Shown: positions 38,474 through 46,996, counted from the first letter of the stretch. The stretch: 53,323 nt of DNA from Gp6-AA40 sp050742535 (GCA_050742535.1 JBOGIQ010000007.1:1-53323), one strand, 5' to 3'. A program made the numbers and translations. Notes: a model not told the origin generated them from the sequence alone.

Positions 38474-39684
38474 GCTTCACCTGCGCTCGCATCGTTCGCG
38501 CGGCGGCGTTTGTCGCGGCGCTGCACGTCAGCGGCAGCGCTCAGGCGCAGACCGTCCCGTCGGAACCGCTGACGTTCGGCGCCGGCCGCGTTGTCGTCGG
38601 CGGTGATGCCGCGGTCGCGGCTGCGCCGGAGGACGAGGGCTTCTTCAACTACAGCGACTACGAACAAACCACGCTTCGCCAGATTCGCGTCGGGATGAGC
38701 GCGCTCGTGCGGCTGTCCGACCGCGTCTCGTTTCTCGGCGAGCTGCGATCCGAGAACTTCGAGTACGTGAGCGTGTTTGGACTGTATGCGCGAATCCGCC
38801 CTATCCCGGACCGCTCCCTCGACGTGCAGATCGGACGCATTCCGCCGACCTTCGGCAGCTCGTCGCGGCGAAGCTACGGCCACGACAACCCGCTCATCGG
38901 CTCTCCGCTCGCCTATCAATACCTGACGTCGCTGCGCGCCGACAGCACGCCGGCGAGTGTGGAGGAACTACTGGCGATGCGTGGCCGCGGATGGTTGTCC
39001 GAGTATTCGGTTGGCAATCGGCACCCCGATCGCGGGGTGCCGCTCGTCAGCGCGTTTACGTGGGATACGGGCGTGCAGGTGTCCACGAGCTGGAAGATCC
39101 TGAAGGCGGCCGTCGGGGTCACCAACGGCACCGCGTCGAACCCGAGGGTCTCCGACGATAACGGGGGCAAGCAGATCGCGGTGCGGGCCACCGTCACACC
39201 CGCCGTCGGACTGATCATCGGCGGATCGATGGCCCAGGGCGAATTCCTCGACCGGCGTGTCCGCGCACTGCTGCCGGAAACAGAGCACGACTACGATCAG
39301 CGGGCGGCTGAAATCGATGTGGAATACTCGCGCGATCACTGGGTGGCGCGAGCGGAAATGGTGTTGAGCCGATGGACGATGCCGCTGGGAACGGGCGGCG
39401 CCGCCGCGACGCTTCGCGCGGCCGCCACCGCGGTCGAAGGGCGCTATAGCTTTGCCCCGGGTTGGTACGGAGCAGCCCGGTTCGAACACCTCGGCTTCAA
39501 TCGTGTGACGACGGCAACACACACGGACGAATGGGAAGCGCCCGTCAGCCGTCTCGAAGTGGGCGGCGGCTATTACGTGCAGCGCAATCTGATCGCCAAG
39601 ACGTCGCTGCAGTTCAACCGGCGCGATGGAGGCCGAGTGACACGCTCCCAGCTGCTGGCGGTGCAGCTGCTCTACTGGTTCTGA
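38470..39684 (+). CDS. Outer membrane porin-like beta-barrel protein
   Basis: The protein has 404 residues from ATG 38470, overlapping the previous stop by ATGA. A signal peptide (about 1-27, cut after AQA) is followed by about 16 amphipathic strands (LRQIRVGMSALVRLSDRVSF; WVARAEMVLSRWTMPLGTGG; YYVQRNLIAKTSLQFNRRDG). It ends in the aromatic pattern LLYWF expected for BAM recognition. The segment RSLDVQIGRIPPTFGSSSRR resembles phosphate-selective or alginate-type porins. The neighbours suggest transport or retention of a metal or redox partner. No specific substrate is shown. Confidence 0.8.
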   Translation: MSFTCARIVRAAAFVAALHVSGSAQAQTVPSEPLTFGAGRVVVGGDAAVAAAPEDEGFFNYSDYEQTTLRQIRVGMSALVRLSDRVSFLGELRSENFEYVSVFGLYARIRPIPDRSLDVQIGRIPPTFGSSSRRSYGHDNPLIGSPLAYQYLTSLRADSTPASVEELLAMRGRGWLSEYSVGNRHPDRGVPLVSAFTWDTGVQVSTSWKILKAAVGVTNGTASNPRVSDDNGGKQIAVRATVTPAVGLIIGGSMAQGEFLDRRVRALLPETEHDYDQRAAEIDVEYSRDHWVARAEMVLSRWTMPLGTGGAAATLRAAATAVEGRYSFAPGWYGAARFEHLGFNRVTTATHTDEWEAPVSRLEVGGGYYVQRNLIAKTSLQFNRRDGGRVTRSQLLAVQLLYWF

Positions 39685-39685
39685 C

Positions 39686-40360
39686 GTGCGTCTGCGCATT
39701 CCCGCCGCATCGTGCCTCGCACTGGCCCTGCTGCTGACGACGGCAACGTCGCCGGCACAGCCGAGACTCGGCGCGATTCGCGGCCGCGTCGACGTGCAGC
39801 GCGTCATCATCCCCGCCGAACGCCGGCCGAACCCGGCCGACCTCGGCACTCCTCCGCCGCGCGAGATTCCCGACCTGCGCCGCGCGGTGGTCTACCTCGA
39901 AACGGCGCCCGATGCGGCACTCGAGTCGCGCGAGCTCGTGCGTGCGCGAATGGACCAGCGCAACGAGACATTCCTGCCCCATGTGCTCACCATCGATCAG
40001 GGAACGCTCGTCGATTTTCCGAACAACGACGCCACGTACCACAACGTGTTTTCGCTGTCGAGGACGAGGAAGTTCGATCTCGGGCGGTATGCCCGCGGGA
40101 AATCCAAGTCCGTCAGGTTCGAGCGCGCGGGCGTGGTGCGCATCTTCTGTGACATCCACTCGCACATGAGCGCCTTCGTGCTCGTGTTCAGCCATCCGTA
40201 TTACGCGAAGGCAGAGGTGGACGGGCGCTACAGGATCGACAACGTGCCGCCGGGCACCTACACCGTCTCCGCGTGGCACGAAGGCGAGGTCCGTGAAACC
40301 AAGACCGTCACGGTTCCGCCCCAGGGCGGCGACGTCGATCTGGACTTCGTCGTCCAATGA
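39686..40360 (+). CDS. Periplasmic cupredoxin-like protein with carboxypeptidase-regulatory-like tail
   Basis: The protein has 224 residues from GTG 39686, two bases after the previous stop. A signal peptide (1-24) precedes a cupredoxin-like domain. Putative type-1 copper ligands are the His in FPNNDATYHNVFSLSRTRKF and the Cys-His-Met set in FCDIHSHMSAFVLVFSHPYY. A carboxypeptidase regulatory-like beta domain follows (YRIDNVPPGTYTVSAWHEGE). Such two-domain proteins occur with methylamine-utilisation-type or copper-related clusters. It overlaps the kinase gene by ATGA. Confidence 0.85.
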   Translation: MRLRIPAASCLALALLLTTATSPAQPRLGAIRGRVDVQRVIIPAERRPNPADLGTPPPREIPDLRRAVVYLETAPDAALESRELVRARMDQRNETFLPHVLTIDQGTLVDFPNNDATYHNVFSLSRTRKFDLGRYARGKSKSVRFERAGVVRIFCDIHSHMSAFVLVFSHPYYAKAEVDGRYRIDNVPPGTYTVSAWHEGEVRETKTVTVPPQGGDVDLDFVVQ

Positions 40361-42102
40361 TGCGTGTCACGTCGTCGCTGACGAACCGGATCTTCCTCAC
40401 CTCCACGCTCCTCGCCGTGCTCGCGCTCGGCTTTGCGCTGTATTTCGTCAATGCGCGCGTTGCCGCGGAGGCGGAAGCCGACCTCAGACGAAGCGTGACC
40501 GAGACGGCGACGCTGATCGATCGGCGGCAGCAGGACCTGACCGAGTCTTTCACCGCGGTGGCGCAGCTCGTTGCGGAGGTGCCGCAGCTGAAGGCAGCGG
40601 TGGATACCGGCGATCCGCGTACGGTCCAGCCGGTCGCAAAAGAGTACCTCGCACCGTTGGTGGAGCTCTACGTCGTCACCGGCCGCAGCGGTGCGGTACT
40701 CGCCACGTCCCATCCGGACGTGACGGATCTGAGCGCAACACGATTCCCTCCGGGCTCCGTGGATCGGGTGTCGACATGGACAACGCACGAGCGCGGGCTG
40801 ATACAGGTCATCAGCGTCCCCTTGTTCATCGACGCCGGCGGCGTACGGGAAGTACTCGGGCGCCTCTCGATCGGATTCTTCGTGGACGACGCTGTCGCCT
40901 CGCGGATGCGCGACCTCACCGGGAGTCAGCTGGCCTTCGTCGCCGACGGTCGCGTGCTGGCCTCGTCGCTCCCCGTGCCGGAGCGCCCGGCCCTGGCTGC
41001 GCATGTGACGTCGGGGGGCATGTTCAACGTGCAGCTCGGCGACGAGGAGTACCTGGCGCTTGCCCGCCCGATGACCACCGTCGGCCAGAAAGCCGCCGCC
41101 CGGACGTTGACCGTGGTCATGCGATCCCGCACGGAGCGCCTGCGCGTCCTGCGCACCCTCCGCGCCGGGCTCGGCGGCATCCTGCTCGTGACCGTGCTGC
41201 TCGCCACGGTCCTCAGCTATCTGGTGGCCCGCACGATGACGCGGCCGCTCGCGGCGGTGACGAGCGCGATGCGTGACGTCGCCGCCACCGGCGACCTGAC
41301 GCGGAAAGTCACCGTCCGCAGCCGCGCGTGGGACGACGAGGATGCGCGGCTGCTGGCCTCCTCGTTCAACACGCTGACCGATTCGATCGCGCGCTTCCAG
41401 CGCGAGGCGGCGCACAAGGATCGCCTGTCCTCGCTCGGCCGCCTGTCGGCCGTGATCGCGCACGAAATACGGAATCCGCTGATGATTATCCGGGCCTCGC
41501 TGGCATCGCTCTGGCGCGAGGAGGTCTCGGCCACCGAGCGGCGGGAGGCGCTGGCGGACATCGACGAGGAGACGAAGCGTCTGAACCGCATCGTCACGGA
41601 AGTCCTCGATTTCTCGAAGCCGATCAGGTTTGAGCTTGGCGAAGTGCAGGTCAACGACGTCTGCCGGGCATCGTCCACGGCGGCGTGGGCGGGCAGCAGC
41701 GCACCGCCGGTGCAGCTCGATCTCGATCCGCAGATTCCGCCGGTCACCACGGACGGCGAGCGCCTGCGCACCGCGTTCGTCAACATCCTGACGAACGCCC
41801 GCCACGCCGTCGAAGCCGTCGCCGCAAACGGGTCGGCGCCGGCGGTCACGCTCAGCACACGGCGGCATTCAGACCGGATCTCGGTGACGGTGCGGGACCG
41901 CGGTCCCGGCATCACCATGGAAGACATGGCGCACATCTTCGATCCGTTTTTCACCACGCGGCGCGCCGGCACCGGGCTGGGGCTGCCGATCGCGAAGAAC
42001 ATCATCGACGGCCTGGGGGGATCGCTGTCGATCGACAGCTGGCCCAACGCCGGCACTGAAATCCGCATCGAGATTCCGCTCGTCAGCGTGGAGCCGGCAT
42101 GA
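40357..42102 (+). CDS. Sensor histidine kinase with periplasmic sensor and HAMP domain
   Basis: The protein has 581 residues from ATG 40357. Two membrane helices (about 11-32 and 270-292) enclose a periplasmic double-Cache-like sensor of about 235 residues (VVTGRSGAVLATSHPDVTDL; VLGRLSIGFFVDDAVASRMR). HAMP follows, then HisKA with the acceptor His in SAVIAHEIRNPLMIIRASLA. HATPase_c has the N-box NILTNARHAVEA, DRGPGIT and DPFFTTRRAGTGLGLPIAKN. This domain order is typical of NtrB-like kinases partnering sigma-54 activators. It is coupled by ATGA to the NtrC-type regulator gene. Confidence 0.94.
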   Translation: MMRVTSSLTNRIFLTSTLLAVLALGFALYFVNARVAAEAEADLRRSVTETATLIDRRQQDLTESFTAVAQLVAEVPQLKAAVDTGDPRTVQPVAKEYLAPLVELYVVTGRSGAVLATSHPDVTDLSATRFPPGSVDRVSTWTTHERGLIQVISVPLFIDAGGVREVLGRLSIGFFVDDAVASRMRDLTGSQLAFVADGRVLASSLPVPERPALAAHVTSGGMFNVQLGDEEYLALARPMTTVGQKAAARTLTVVMRSRTERLRVLRTLRAGLGGILLVTVLLATVLSYLVARTMTRPLAAVTSAMRDVAATGDLTRKVTVRSRAWDDEDARLLASSFNTLTDSIARFQREAAHKDRLSSLGRLSAVIAHEIRNPLMIIRASLASLWREEVSATERREALADIDEETKRLNRIVTEVLDFSKPIRFELGEVQVNDVCRASSTAAWAGSSAPPVQLDLDPQIPPVTTDGERLRTAFVNILTNARHAVEAVAANGSAPAVTLSTRRHSDRISVTVRDRGPGITMEDMAHIFDPFFTTRRAGTGLGLPIAKNIIDGLGGSLSIDSWPNAGTEIRIEIPLVSVEPA

Positions 42103-43466
42103 GCGGACCTCGCGGCGCCGTCCTGCTCCTCGACGACGAGGAAAAGATCCTGAAGCGGCTGGGCCGCGCGCTCCGCGACGATGGGCACGATGTGGTCGAA
42201 GCCGGATCGGCGCGTGACGCGCAGCGCCAGCTGACGCAGCGCCCATTCGATCTGTTCGTCGTCGACAACGTCATGCCCGGCGTGACCGGCCTCGAGCTGC
42301 TGCGCGATGTGTTCTCGTCGATCCCGGACACGGAGCGGCCCCAGGTAGTCATGATGACCGCCCATGGATCGACGCAGATCGTCCGTGAGGCCTTCAAGCT
42401 CGGGGTCGAGGATTTTCTCGAAAAACCGTTCGAGCTGGACGAACTGATCGGACTGGCGCGGCGCGCCGTGCGCAGCCGCCGGCTGCAGAGCGAGAAGCAG
42501 TACCTGATCAGCGAGCGCGACGCCGAATTCAACCACTACGGCATCGTTGGACGAAGCCGGGCGATGCAGGAGGTGATCACACGCGCCGAGCTGGTGGCGG
42601 AGACGAAAAGCACGGTGCTGATCACGGGCGATACGGGCACGGGCAAGGAAATGGTCGCCCGGCTGATTCATCATCGCAGCGCGCAGCGCGAGATGCCGTT
42701 GATCAAGGTGAATTGCGCCGCAATTCCGGACACGCTGCTGGAATCGGAACTGTTCGGGCACGTGCGCGGCGCCTTCACCGGCGCCACCATGACCAAACGC
42801 GGCAAGTTCGCGCTGGCCGACGGCGGCTCGATTTTTCTCGATGAAATCGGCACGATGTCGCCGGCGGTGCAATCGAAGCTGCTGCGTGTGCTGCAGGAGC
42901 GGGAGTTCGAGCCACTTGGCGCGGAGCGCACACAGCGCGTCGACGTTCGCGTCATCGCCGCGACCAATCGCGACCTGAAGCAGATGGTGTCCGACGGCAA
43001 GTTTCAGGAGGATCTGTACTATCGGCTGAACGTCATCCCGATCGAAATTGCGCCGTTGCGGGAGCGCCGCGAAGACATCCCCGTCCTGGTCGAGCACTTT
43101 GTCGAGAAGCACCGACAGCGCACCGGCAAGAAGATCGACCGCGTGGACGAGGGTGTCACGGCGGCGCTCGAACGCTACGACTGGCCGGGCAACGTCCGCG
43201 AGCTCGAAAACACCATCGAACGGGCGGTCGTGCTGACGACCGGCACCGTCATCAACGCGTCGGCGATCTCGCTGGTCGGCGCGACGTCGTCATCGTCATC
43301 CGGCCTGCCGTCGATGCGTCTGCACCAGAATCTGGAATGGGTGGAGCGCGAAACGATCAGGCGCGCGATCGAGCAGGCCGGCGGGGTCAAGAAAGACGCC
43401 GCCGAGCTGATGGGCATCAGCCAGCGCGCCCTCAGCTACTACCTCGCCAAGTACCGAATTGATTAA
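42099..43466 (+). CDS. Sigma-54-dependent NtrC-family response regulator
   Basis: The protein has 455 residues. The receiver domain has acidic LLLDDEEKILKRLG, phospho-acceptor Asp in DLFVVDNVMPGVTGLELL and Lys in DFLEKPFELDEL. The AAA+ domain has Walker A GDTGTGKEMVARLI, the GAFTGA loop that contacts sigma-54 (HVRGAFTGATMTKRGKF), Walker B GGSIFLDEIG and the arginine fingers region FQEDLYYRLNVIPIEIAPLR. The C-terminal Fis-type helix-turn-helix is IEQAGGVKKDAAELMGISQR then ALSYYLAKY. A sigma-54 promoter is visible 150 bases downstream, upstream of the cupredoxin operon, which is its likely target. Confidence 0.96.
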   Translation: MSGPRGAVLLLDDEEKILKRLGRALRDDGHDVVEAGSARDAQRQLTQRPFDLFVVDNVMPGVTGLELLRDVFSSIPDTERPQVVMMTAHGSTQIVREAFKLGVEDFLEKPFELDELIGLARRAVRSRRLQSEKQYLISERDAEFNHYGIVGRSRAMQEVITRAELVAETKSTVLITGDTGTGKEMVARLIHHRSAQREMPLIKVNCAAIPDTLLESELFGHVRGAFTGATMTKRGKFALADGGSIFLDEIGTMSPAVQSKLLRVLQEREFEPLGAERTQRVDVRVIAATNRDLKQMVSDGKFQEDLYYRLNVIPIEIAPLRERREDIPVLVEHFVEKHRQRTGKKIDRVDEGVTAALERYDWPGNVRELENTIERAVVLTTGTVINASAISLVGATSSSSSGLPSMRLHQNLEWVERETIRRAIEQAGGVKKDAAELMGISQRALSYYLAKYRID

Positions 43467-43525
43467 GGCACCGCTAAAGCGGTGCCCTACGCCCTGTAAC
43501 TGTAGGGCGCCCCTTCAGGGGTGCC
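43467..43525. repeat. Tail-to-tail pair of REP-like palindromes
   Basis: Element one: stem GGCACCGC (43467-43474), loop TAAA, complement GCGGTGCC, then CCTAC (GTAG foot on minus). Element two: TGTAG foot (43501-43505), stem GGCGCCCC (43506-43513), loop TTCA, complement GGGGTGCC with one G-T pair. The first begins right after the NtrC-type stop codon. The arrangement is BIME-like. Confidence 0.8.
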
Positions 43526-43555
43526 GCCGGTTTCCAATCCCGTAGCCGCTTACAT

Positions 43556-43569
43556 CGGCGGTAACGCCG
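43556..43569 (+). promoter_or_regulatory. Possible activator site upstream of the sigma-54 promoter
   Basis: CGGCG-GTAA-CGCCG is a 5-bp inverted repeat centred about 55 bases upstream of the GG of the sigma-54 promoter. NtrC-type activators bind inverted repeats upstream. The assignment is positional only. Confidence 0.3.
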
Positions 43570-43616
43570 CCGCACGCCCGACGTCGGATTTCATACGGTT
43601 TCCGTCCGCTTGACGG

Positions 43617-43631
43617 GGCATCGCGCTTGCT
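43617..43631 (+). promoter_or_regulatory. Sigma-54 (-24/-12) promoter
   Basis: GGCATCGCGCTTGCT fits the sigma-54 consensus: GG at 43617-43618, ten bases, GC at 43629-43630, with a full TTGCT at the -12 part. It stands between the NtrC-type gene and the cupredoxin gene. The transcript would start near 43642, shortly before ATG 43647. Confidence 0.65.
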
Positions 43632-43646
43632 CCGGCGTCAGCCGGG

Positions 43647-44057
43647 ATGGTGTCTCGGAGAATCTCACGCGCCCGCTGCTGGCGGATGCTGATGCTGTCC
43701 GCCTGCATGGCGGCAACGTTCGCGATCGGAGATCGTCCCTCCTCCGCTCAGACCGCCGAGCCGCGTGTCGTCCCCATCGTCGCGCGACGATTCGCGTTCG
43801 AACCGTCGCAGATCGAGGCGACGGTCGGTGAGCGGCTGCAACTGGTCATCACGTCTGCCGACGGCGTTCACGGCGTCGAGATCAAGAAATTGAAAATCAA
43901 GAAGGAGGTCCCGCGCGGCGGGGAGGCTGTGACTATCGACTTCACGGCGACCACCGAGGGGAGTTTTCCGATCCTGTGCTCCGAGTACTGCGGCAACGGC
44001 CACAACGACATGACCGGCATGCTGATCGTCCGCAGCGCGGCGGACGCAAGCCGATGA
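43647..44057 (+). CDS. CuA-like cupredoxin
   Basis: The protein has 136 residues from ATG 43647, which gives a proper signal peptide (basic RRISRARCWR then MLMLSACMAATFAIG); ATG 43686 is an alternative. The mature domain resembles the CuA domain of cytochrome oxidase subunit II. The ligand set is His in SADGVHGVEIKK, then Cys-x3-Cys-x3-His-x2-Met in LCSEYCGNGHNDMTGMLIV. No membrane helices of subunit II are present, so it is a soluble or membrane-tethered periplasmic CuA-type carrier. A sigma-54 promoter precedes it. It overlaps the DUF5777-like gene by ATGA. Confidence 0.88.
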   Translation: MVSRRISRARCWRMLMLSACMAATFAIGDRPSSAQTAEPRVVPIVARRFAFEPSQIEATVGERLQLVITSADGVHGVEIKKLKIKKEVPRGGEAVTIDFTATTEGSFPILCSEYCGNGHNDMTGMLIVRSAADASR

Positions 44058-44881
44058 GCGCGCGGCGCTTCGTCCTTGCGCTGCTGCTGGCGCTGTCGGC
44101 GGCCGGCACCGCCTTCGCCCAGAATCCGCCGGTTCCTCCCGCCGACGACATCGATCTGGACCCGAACCCGTCGCAGCCGGATTTCGCGCTCGTCAACCTG
44201 CCGACGACACTGCGGCTGCCGCGGATGAAGAGCGCGTTTCGCGTGACACACCGGTTCATCCGGCCGCTCGGCCAGGACGATTTCGGGTCGCTGGCGGAGG
44301 ATCTCTTCGGCCTCGACAACGGCGCCATCATCGGCCTCGAATACCGGTTCGGTCTGATGAGCGGACTGCAGGCCGGCATCCTGCGAACCAGCGACCGCAC
44401 GATCGAGTTCTTCGGCCAGTACAACCTGCTCAACCAGCGCAGCGGCGCGGTCGTCGGAGTCGGGGTGCTGGCATCCGTCGACGGCACCAATAATTTCCGC
44501 GACAGCTACTCGCCTGCCCTGGGTATCGCGATTTCGCGCGAGCTGGGCGACCACGGCGCCGTCTACGCCGAGCCGGTCTGGGTGCACAACTCGAATCTCG
44601 ACGATCGTGCGGGTGACGACAACTCGTCGTTTCTGGTCGGACTGGGCGCGCGGCTGCGCGTGCGGCCGACCGTCTATCTGACCGGTGAGTTCACGCCGCG
44701 CGCGGGCTATTCACCGGGCGTGCATCAGGGCTCGTTCGCCATCGAGAAGCGCGCCGGCGGACATGTGTTTCAGCTGAATTTCTCGAACGGCTTCGGCAAC
44801 ACGATGGGCCAGCTCGCCCGCGGCGGCACGTCGAACGACAACTGGCATCTGGGTTTCAACATTTCGAGGAAGTTCTTCTGA
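44054..44881 (+). CDS. DUF5777-like outer membrane beta-barrel protein
   Basis: The protein has 275 residues from ATG 44054, overlapping the previous stop by ATGA. A signal peptide (1-22, ending FAQ) is followed by LVNLPTTLRLPRMKSAFRVT then HRFIRPLGQDDFGSLAEDLF, which is characteristic of DUF5777. Strands follow (IGLEYRFGLMSGLQAGILRT; TVYLTGEFTPRAGYSPGVHQ), with a terminal Phe (NISRKFF). It should insert in the outer membrane. Its function is not established. The cupredoxin genes on both sides suggest a role in an electron-transfer or copper-handling assembly. Confidence 0.82.
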   Translation: MSARRFVLALLLALSAAGTAFAQNPPVPPADDIDLDPNPSQPDFALVNLPTTLRLPRMKSAFRVTHRFIRPLGQDDFGSLAEDLFGLDNGAIIGLEYRFGLMSGLQAGILRTSDRTIEFFGQYNLLNQRSGAVVGVGVLASVDGTNNFRDSYSPALGIAISRELGDHGAVYAEPVWVHNSNLDDRAGDDNSSFLVGLGARLRVRPTVYLTGEFTPRAGYSPGVHQGSFAIEKRAGGHVFQLNFSNGFGNTMGQLARGGTSNDNWHLGFNISRKFF

Positions 44882-45279
44882 TGTGGAGCCGAATCCTGGT
44901 CAACACGGCGATTGCCACCGCGCTCGCCATGGCGTTTGCCGCCTGTGGCGGAGGCGGCGGATCACCAACCTCGCCGAGCGGCGACGACGGACCCGTTGCC
45001 GCGACGATCGTCATCGACGCCACCGGGACCGTGACCCCGAAGGACGTGGCCGTTCCCGTCGGATCGCGTGTGACATTCACGAACAACCATTCAAGCGCGC
45101 ACGACATGAACTCCGATCCGCATCCGGCGCACACATTGTGCACGTCGCTGAACGTCGGCTTGATCAGCGCGGGCCAGAGCCGTACGAGCCGCAACCTGGA
45201 CACGGCTCGCGTGTGCACGTATCACGACCACATCAACGAAACGAACACCGCGTTGACGGGGACGATACGGGTTCAGTAA
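44881..45279 (+). CDS. Plastocyanin-like cupredoxin lipoprotein
   Basis: The protein has 132 residues. Its ATG overlaps the previous stop (TGATG). The lipobox FAAC (Cys 22) is followed by a glycine/serine linker (GGGGGSPTSPSGDDG). The cupredoxin domain shows VTPKDVAVPVGSRVTFTNNH, a His ligand in NHSSAHDMNSDPHP, and Cys and His in ARVCTYHDHINETN near the end. An axial Met is not obvious, so the copper site may be atypical. It should be anchored in the periplasm. It is the last gene of the predicted sigma-54 operon. Confidence 0.85.
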   Translation: MWSRILVNTAIATALAMAFAACGGGGGSPTSPSGDDGPVAATIVIDATGTVTPKDVAVPVGSRVTFTNNHSSAHDMNSDPHPAHTLCTSLNVGLISAGQSRTSRNLDTARVCTYHDHINETNTALTGTIRVQ

Positions 45280-45296
45280 CGCAACACCCAACTCCG

Positions 45297-45995
45297 TTAT
45301 TGGGCGGTTTCACCCGGTTTCAGTTCGAGCACGTCGACGCCGCGCGGAACCAGCTTCCTGAGTTCGGCGGGCGTGCCGGTGAGCAGCGGGAACGTTCCCC
45401 AATGCATCGGCACGACCTGGCGAACACCGAGGAACTCGCAGGCCTTCGCGGCGGCAGCCGGATCCATGGTGAACCGGTCGCCGATTGGCAGGAACGCGAT
45501 TTCCGGCTTGTACATCTCTCCGATCAGCCGCATGTCACCGAAGAGGCACGTGTCGCCCGAGTAATAGATCGATCGGCCGTCCTCGAGGGTCACCACATAG
45601 CCGGCCGGTTCGCCCATGTAGACCATCTGCCCGTTATCCACATATCCGCTGCTGTGGCGCGCGTCGGTCATCGTGACGCGCAGCCCCGCGGCGGTCTGCG
45701 AGCCGCCCTTGTTCATCGGCGAGGTGTTCTGAATGCCCTTGCGGCCGAGCCAGTCGCACAGCTCGAAGATGCCGACCACTACCGCACCGCTGTCGCGGGC
45801 GCACAGGAGAAGGTCTTCAATGTGATCGAAATGGCCGTGCGAGACCAGGATCAGATCGGCCTGTGGCGGCTTCTTCATCGCCTCGGGACAGGACGGATTG
45901 CCGGTCAGCCAGGGGTCGAACAGAACGCGTTTCCCACCAGGCGTACGCAGAAGAAAGGTGGCGTGCCCGAACCAGGTAATCGCCAGCGTGTCCAT
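45297..45995 (-). CDS. UPF0173 metallo-beta-lactamase-fold hydrolase
   Basis: The protein has 232 residues from ATG 45995. The metal motif is LVSHGHFDHIEDLL (HxHxDH). Other ligands are the Asp in IYYSGDTCLFGDMRL and a late His in VVPMHWGTFPLLTGTPAELR. The N-terminus ITWFGHATFLLRTPGGKRVL is typical of UPF0173. It has no signal peptide. Members of this family are metal-dependent hydrolases of unknown substrate. A CATAAT box 8 nt before the start predicts a leaderless mRNA. It converges on the cupredoxin operon with an 18-base gap. Confidence 0.93.
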   Translation of the reverse strand: MDTLAITWFGHATFLLRTPGGKRVLFDPWLTGNPSCPEAMKKPPQADLILVSHGHFDHIEDLLLCARDSGAVVVGIFELCDWLGRKGIQNTSPMNKGGSQTAAGLRVTMTDARHSSGYVDNGQMVYMGEPAGYVVTLEDGRSIYYSGDTCLFGDMRLIGEMYKPEIAFLPIGDRFTMDPAAAAKACEFLGVRQVVPMHWGTFPLLTGTPAELRKLVPRGVDVLELKPGETAQ

Positions 45996-46003
45996 GCGCC
46001 TGG

Positions 46004-46009
46004 ATTATG
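46004..46009 (-). promoter_or_regulatory. -10 element of the UPF0173 gene
   Basis: CATAAT (minus strand, five of six consensus) is 8 nt before ATG 45995. Confidence 0.4.
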
Positions 46010-46054
46010 TCTCAGCGCCGTTTCGCGCATCGTCGGTCATCCGCGTTCGTCCGA

Positions 46055-46060
46055 TAAAAT
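46055..46060 (+). promoter_or_regulatory. -10 element of lipA, predicting a leaderless mRNA
   Basis: TAAAAT (five of six consensus) is 8 nt before GTG 46069, with no Shine-Dalgarno site between. Confidence 0.5.
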
Positions 46061-46068
46061 AGGCGTCA

Positions 46069-46974
46069 GTGTCTGTCGAGGCGCCGCTTGAATTCGTGAG
46101 GCCGCGCGAGCCGAAGCCCGAGTGGCTGAAGGTCCGTGCTCCGGGGTCCGAGAACTACCTCCGCCTCAAGGGCATCATGCACGACCTGAAGCTCAACACG
46201 GTCTGCGAGGACGCCCACTGCCCCAACATCGGCGAGTGCTGGCATCACGGTACGGCGACGTTCATGATTCTGGGAGACGTCTGCACGCGCGCCTGTGCGT
46301 ACTGCGCCGTCGCTCACGGGCGGCCGAACGGGCTCGACACCGCGGAACCGGCGCGCGTGGCCGAAGCGGTGACCCGCATGCGGCTCCAATACGCAGTCAT
46401 CACGTCGGTCGACCGTGACGATCTCGCCGACGGGGGCGCCGCGATGTTCGCCGAGACGATCAGCAGGACGCGGGCGCGCGTGCCGGAATGCCGGATCGAA
46501 GTCCTCATCCCCGACTTCCAGGGGATCGAATCGTCGCTGCGCACCGTGCTCGACGCAGGCCCGGACGTCCTCAACCACAACATCGAGACGGTTCCGCGGT
46601 TGTATCGAATGGCGCGCTCCGGCGGCCGCTACCCGCGGTCGCTCGAGCTGCTCGATCGCTCCCGGCGGTATCGGCCGGACATCGCCACGAAGACCGGAAT
46701 CATGGTCGGGCTGGGTGAGGAGCACGACGAGATCGTCACTGTTTTCGACGACCTGCGGAGGGTGGGCGTGTCGATCCTGACGATCGGCCAGTACCTGCGG
46801 CCCTCGCCCAGACACGCGCGGATGGCGCGCTACTATCACCCCGACGAATTCGCTGCGCTCAAGCGCATCGCGCTGGACACGGGCTTCGTGCACGTCGAGT
46901 CTGGTCCGCTGGTGCGCTCGTCGTATCATGCGCACGAGCAGGCCGACGCCTTCCGCGCCAGCCAGATCAGCTGA
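46069..46974 (+). CDS. lipA: Lipoyl synthase
   Basis: The protein has 301 residues from GTG 46069. The auxiliary cluster motif is CEDAHCPNIGECW (C-x4-C-x5-C). The radical SAM motif is CTRACAYCAV (C-x3-C-x2-C). Family landmarks include RLKGIMHDLKLNTVCEDAHC, ITSVDRDDLADGGAAMFAET, VLNHNIETVPRLYRMARSGG, TKTGIMVGLGEEHDEI, TIGQYLRPS and the C-terminal GPLVRSSYHAHEQ with the cluster-binding RSSYH. It inserts two sulfur atoms into octanoyl groups on carrier proteins to make lipoyl cofactor in the cytoplasm. It is followed by a REP-like palindrome. Confidence 0.98.
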   Translation: MSVEAPLEFVRPREPKPEWLKVRAPGSENYLRLKGIMHDLKLNTVCEDAHCPNIGECWHHGTATFMILGDVCTRACAYCAVAHGRPNGLDTAEPARVAEAVTRMRLQYAVITSVDRDDLADGGAAMFAETISRTRARVPECRIEVLIPDFQGIESSLRTVLDAGPDVLNHNIETVPRLYRMARSGGRYPRSLELLDRSRRYRPDIATKTGIMVGLGEEHDEIVTVFDDLRRVGVSILTIGQYLRPSPRHARMARYYHPDEFAALKRIALDTGFVHVESGPLVRSSYHAHEQADAFRASQIS

Positions 46975-46996
46975 TCCGGACAAAGTTCAGGAACTC

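Noticed and set aside
41217..43112. Minus-strand open frame of 631 codons
   Set aside because: It is antisense to the histidine kinase and NtrC-type regulator, both of which have full catalytic motifs.
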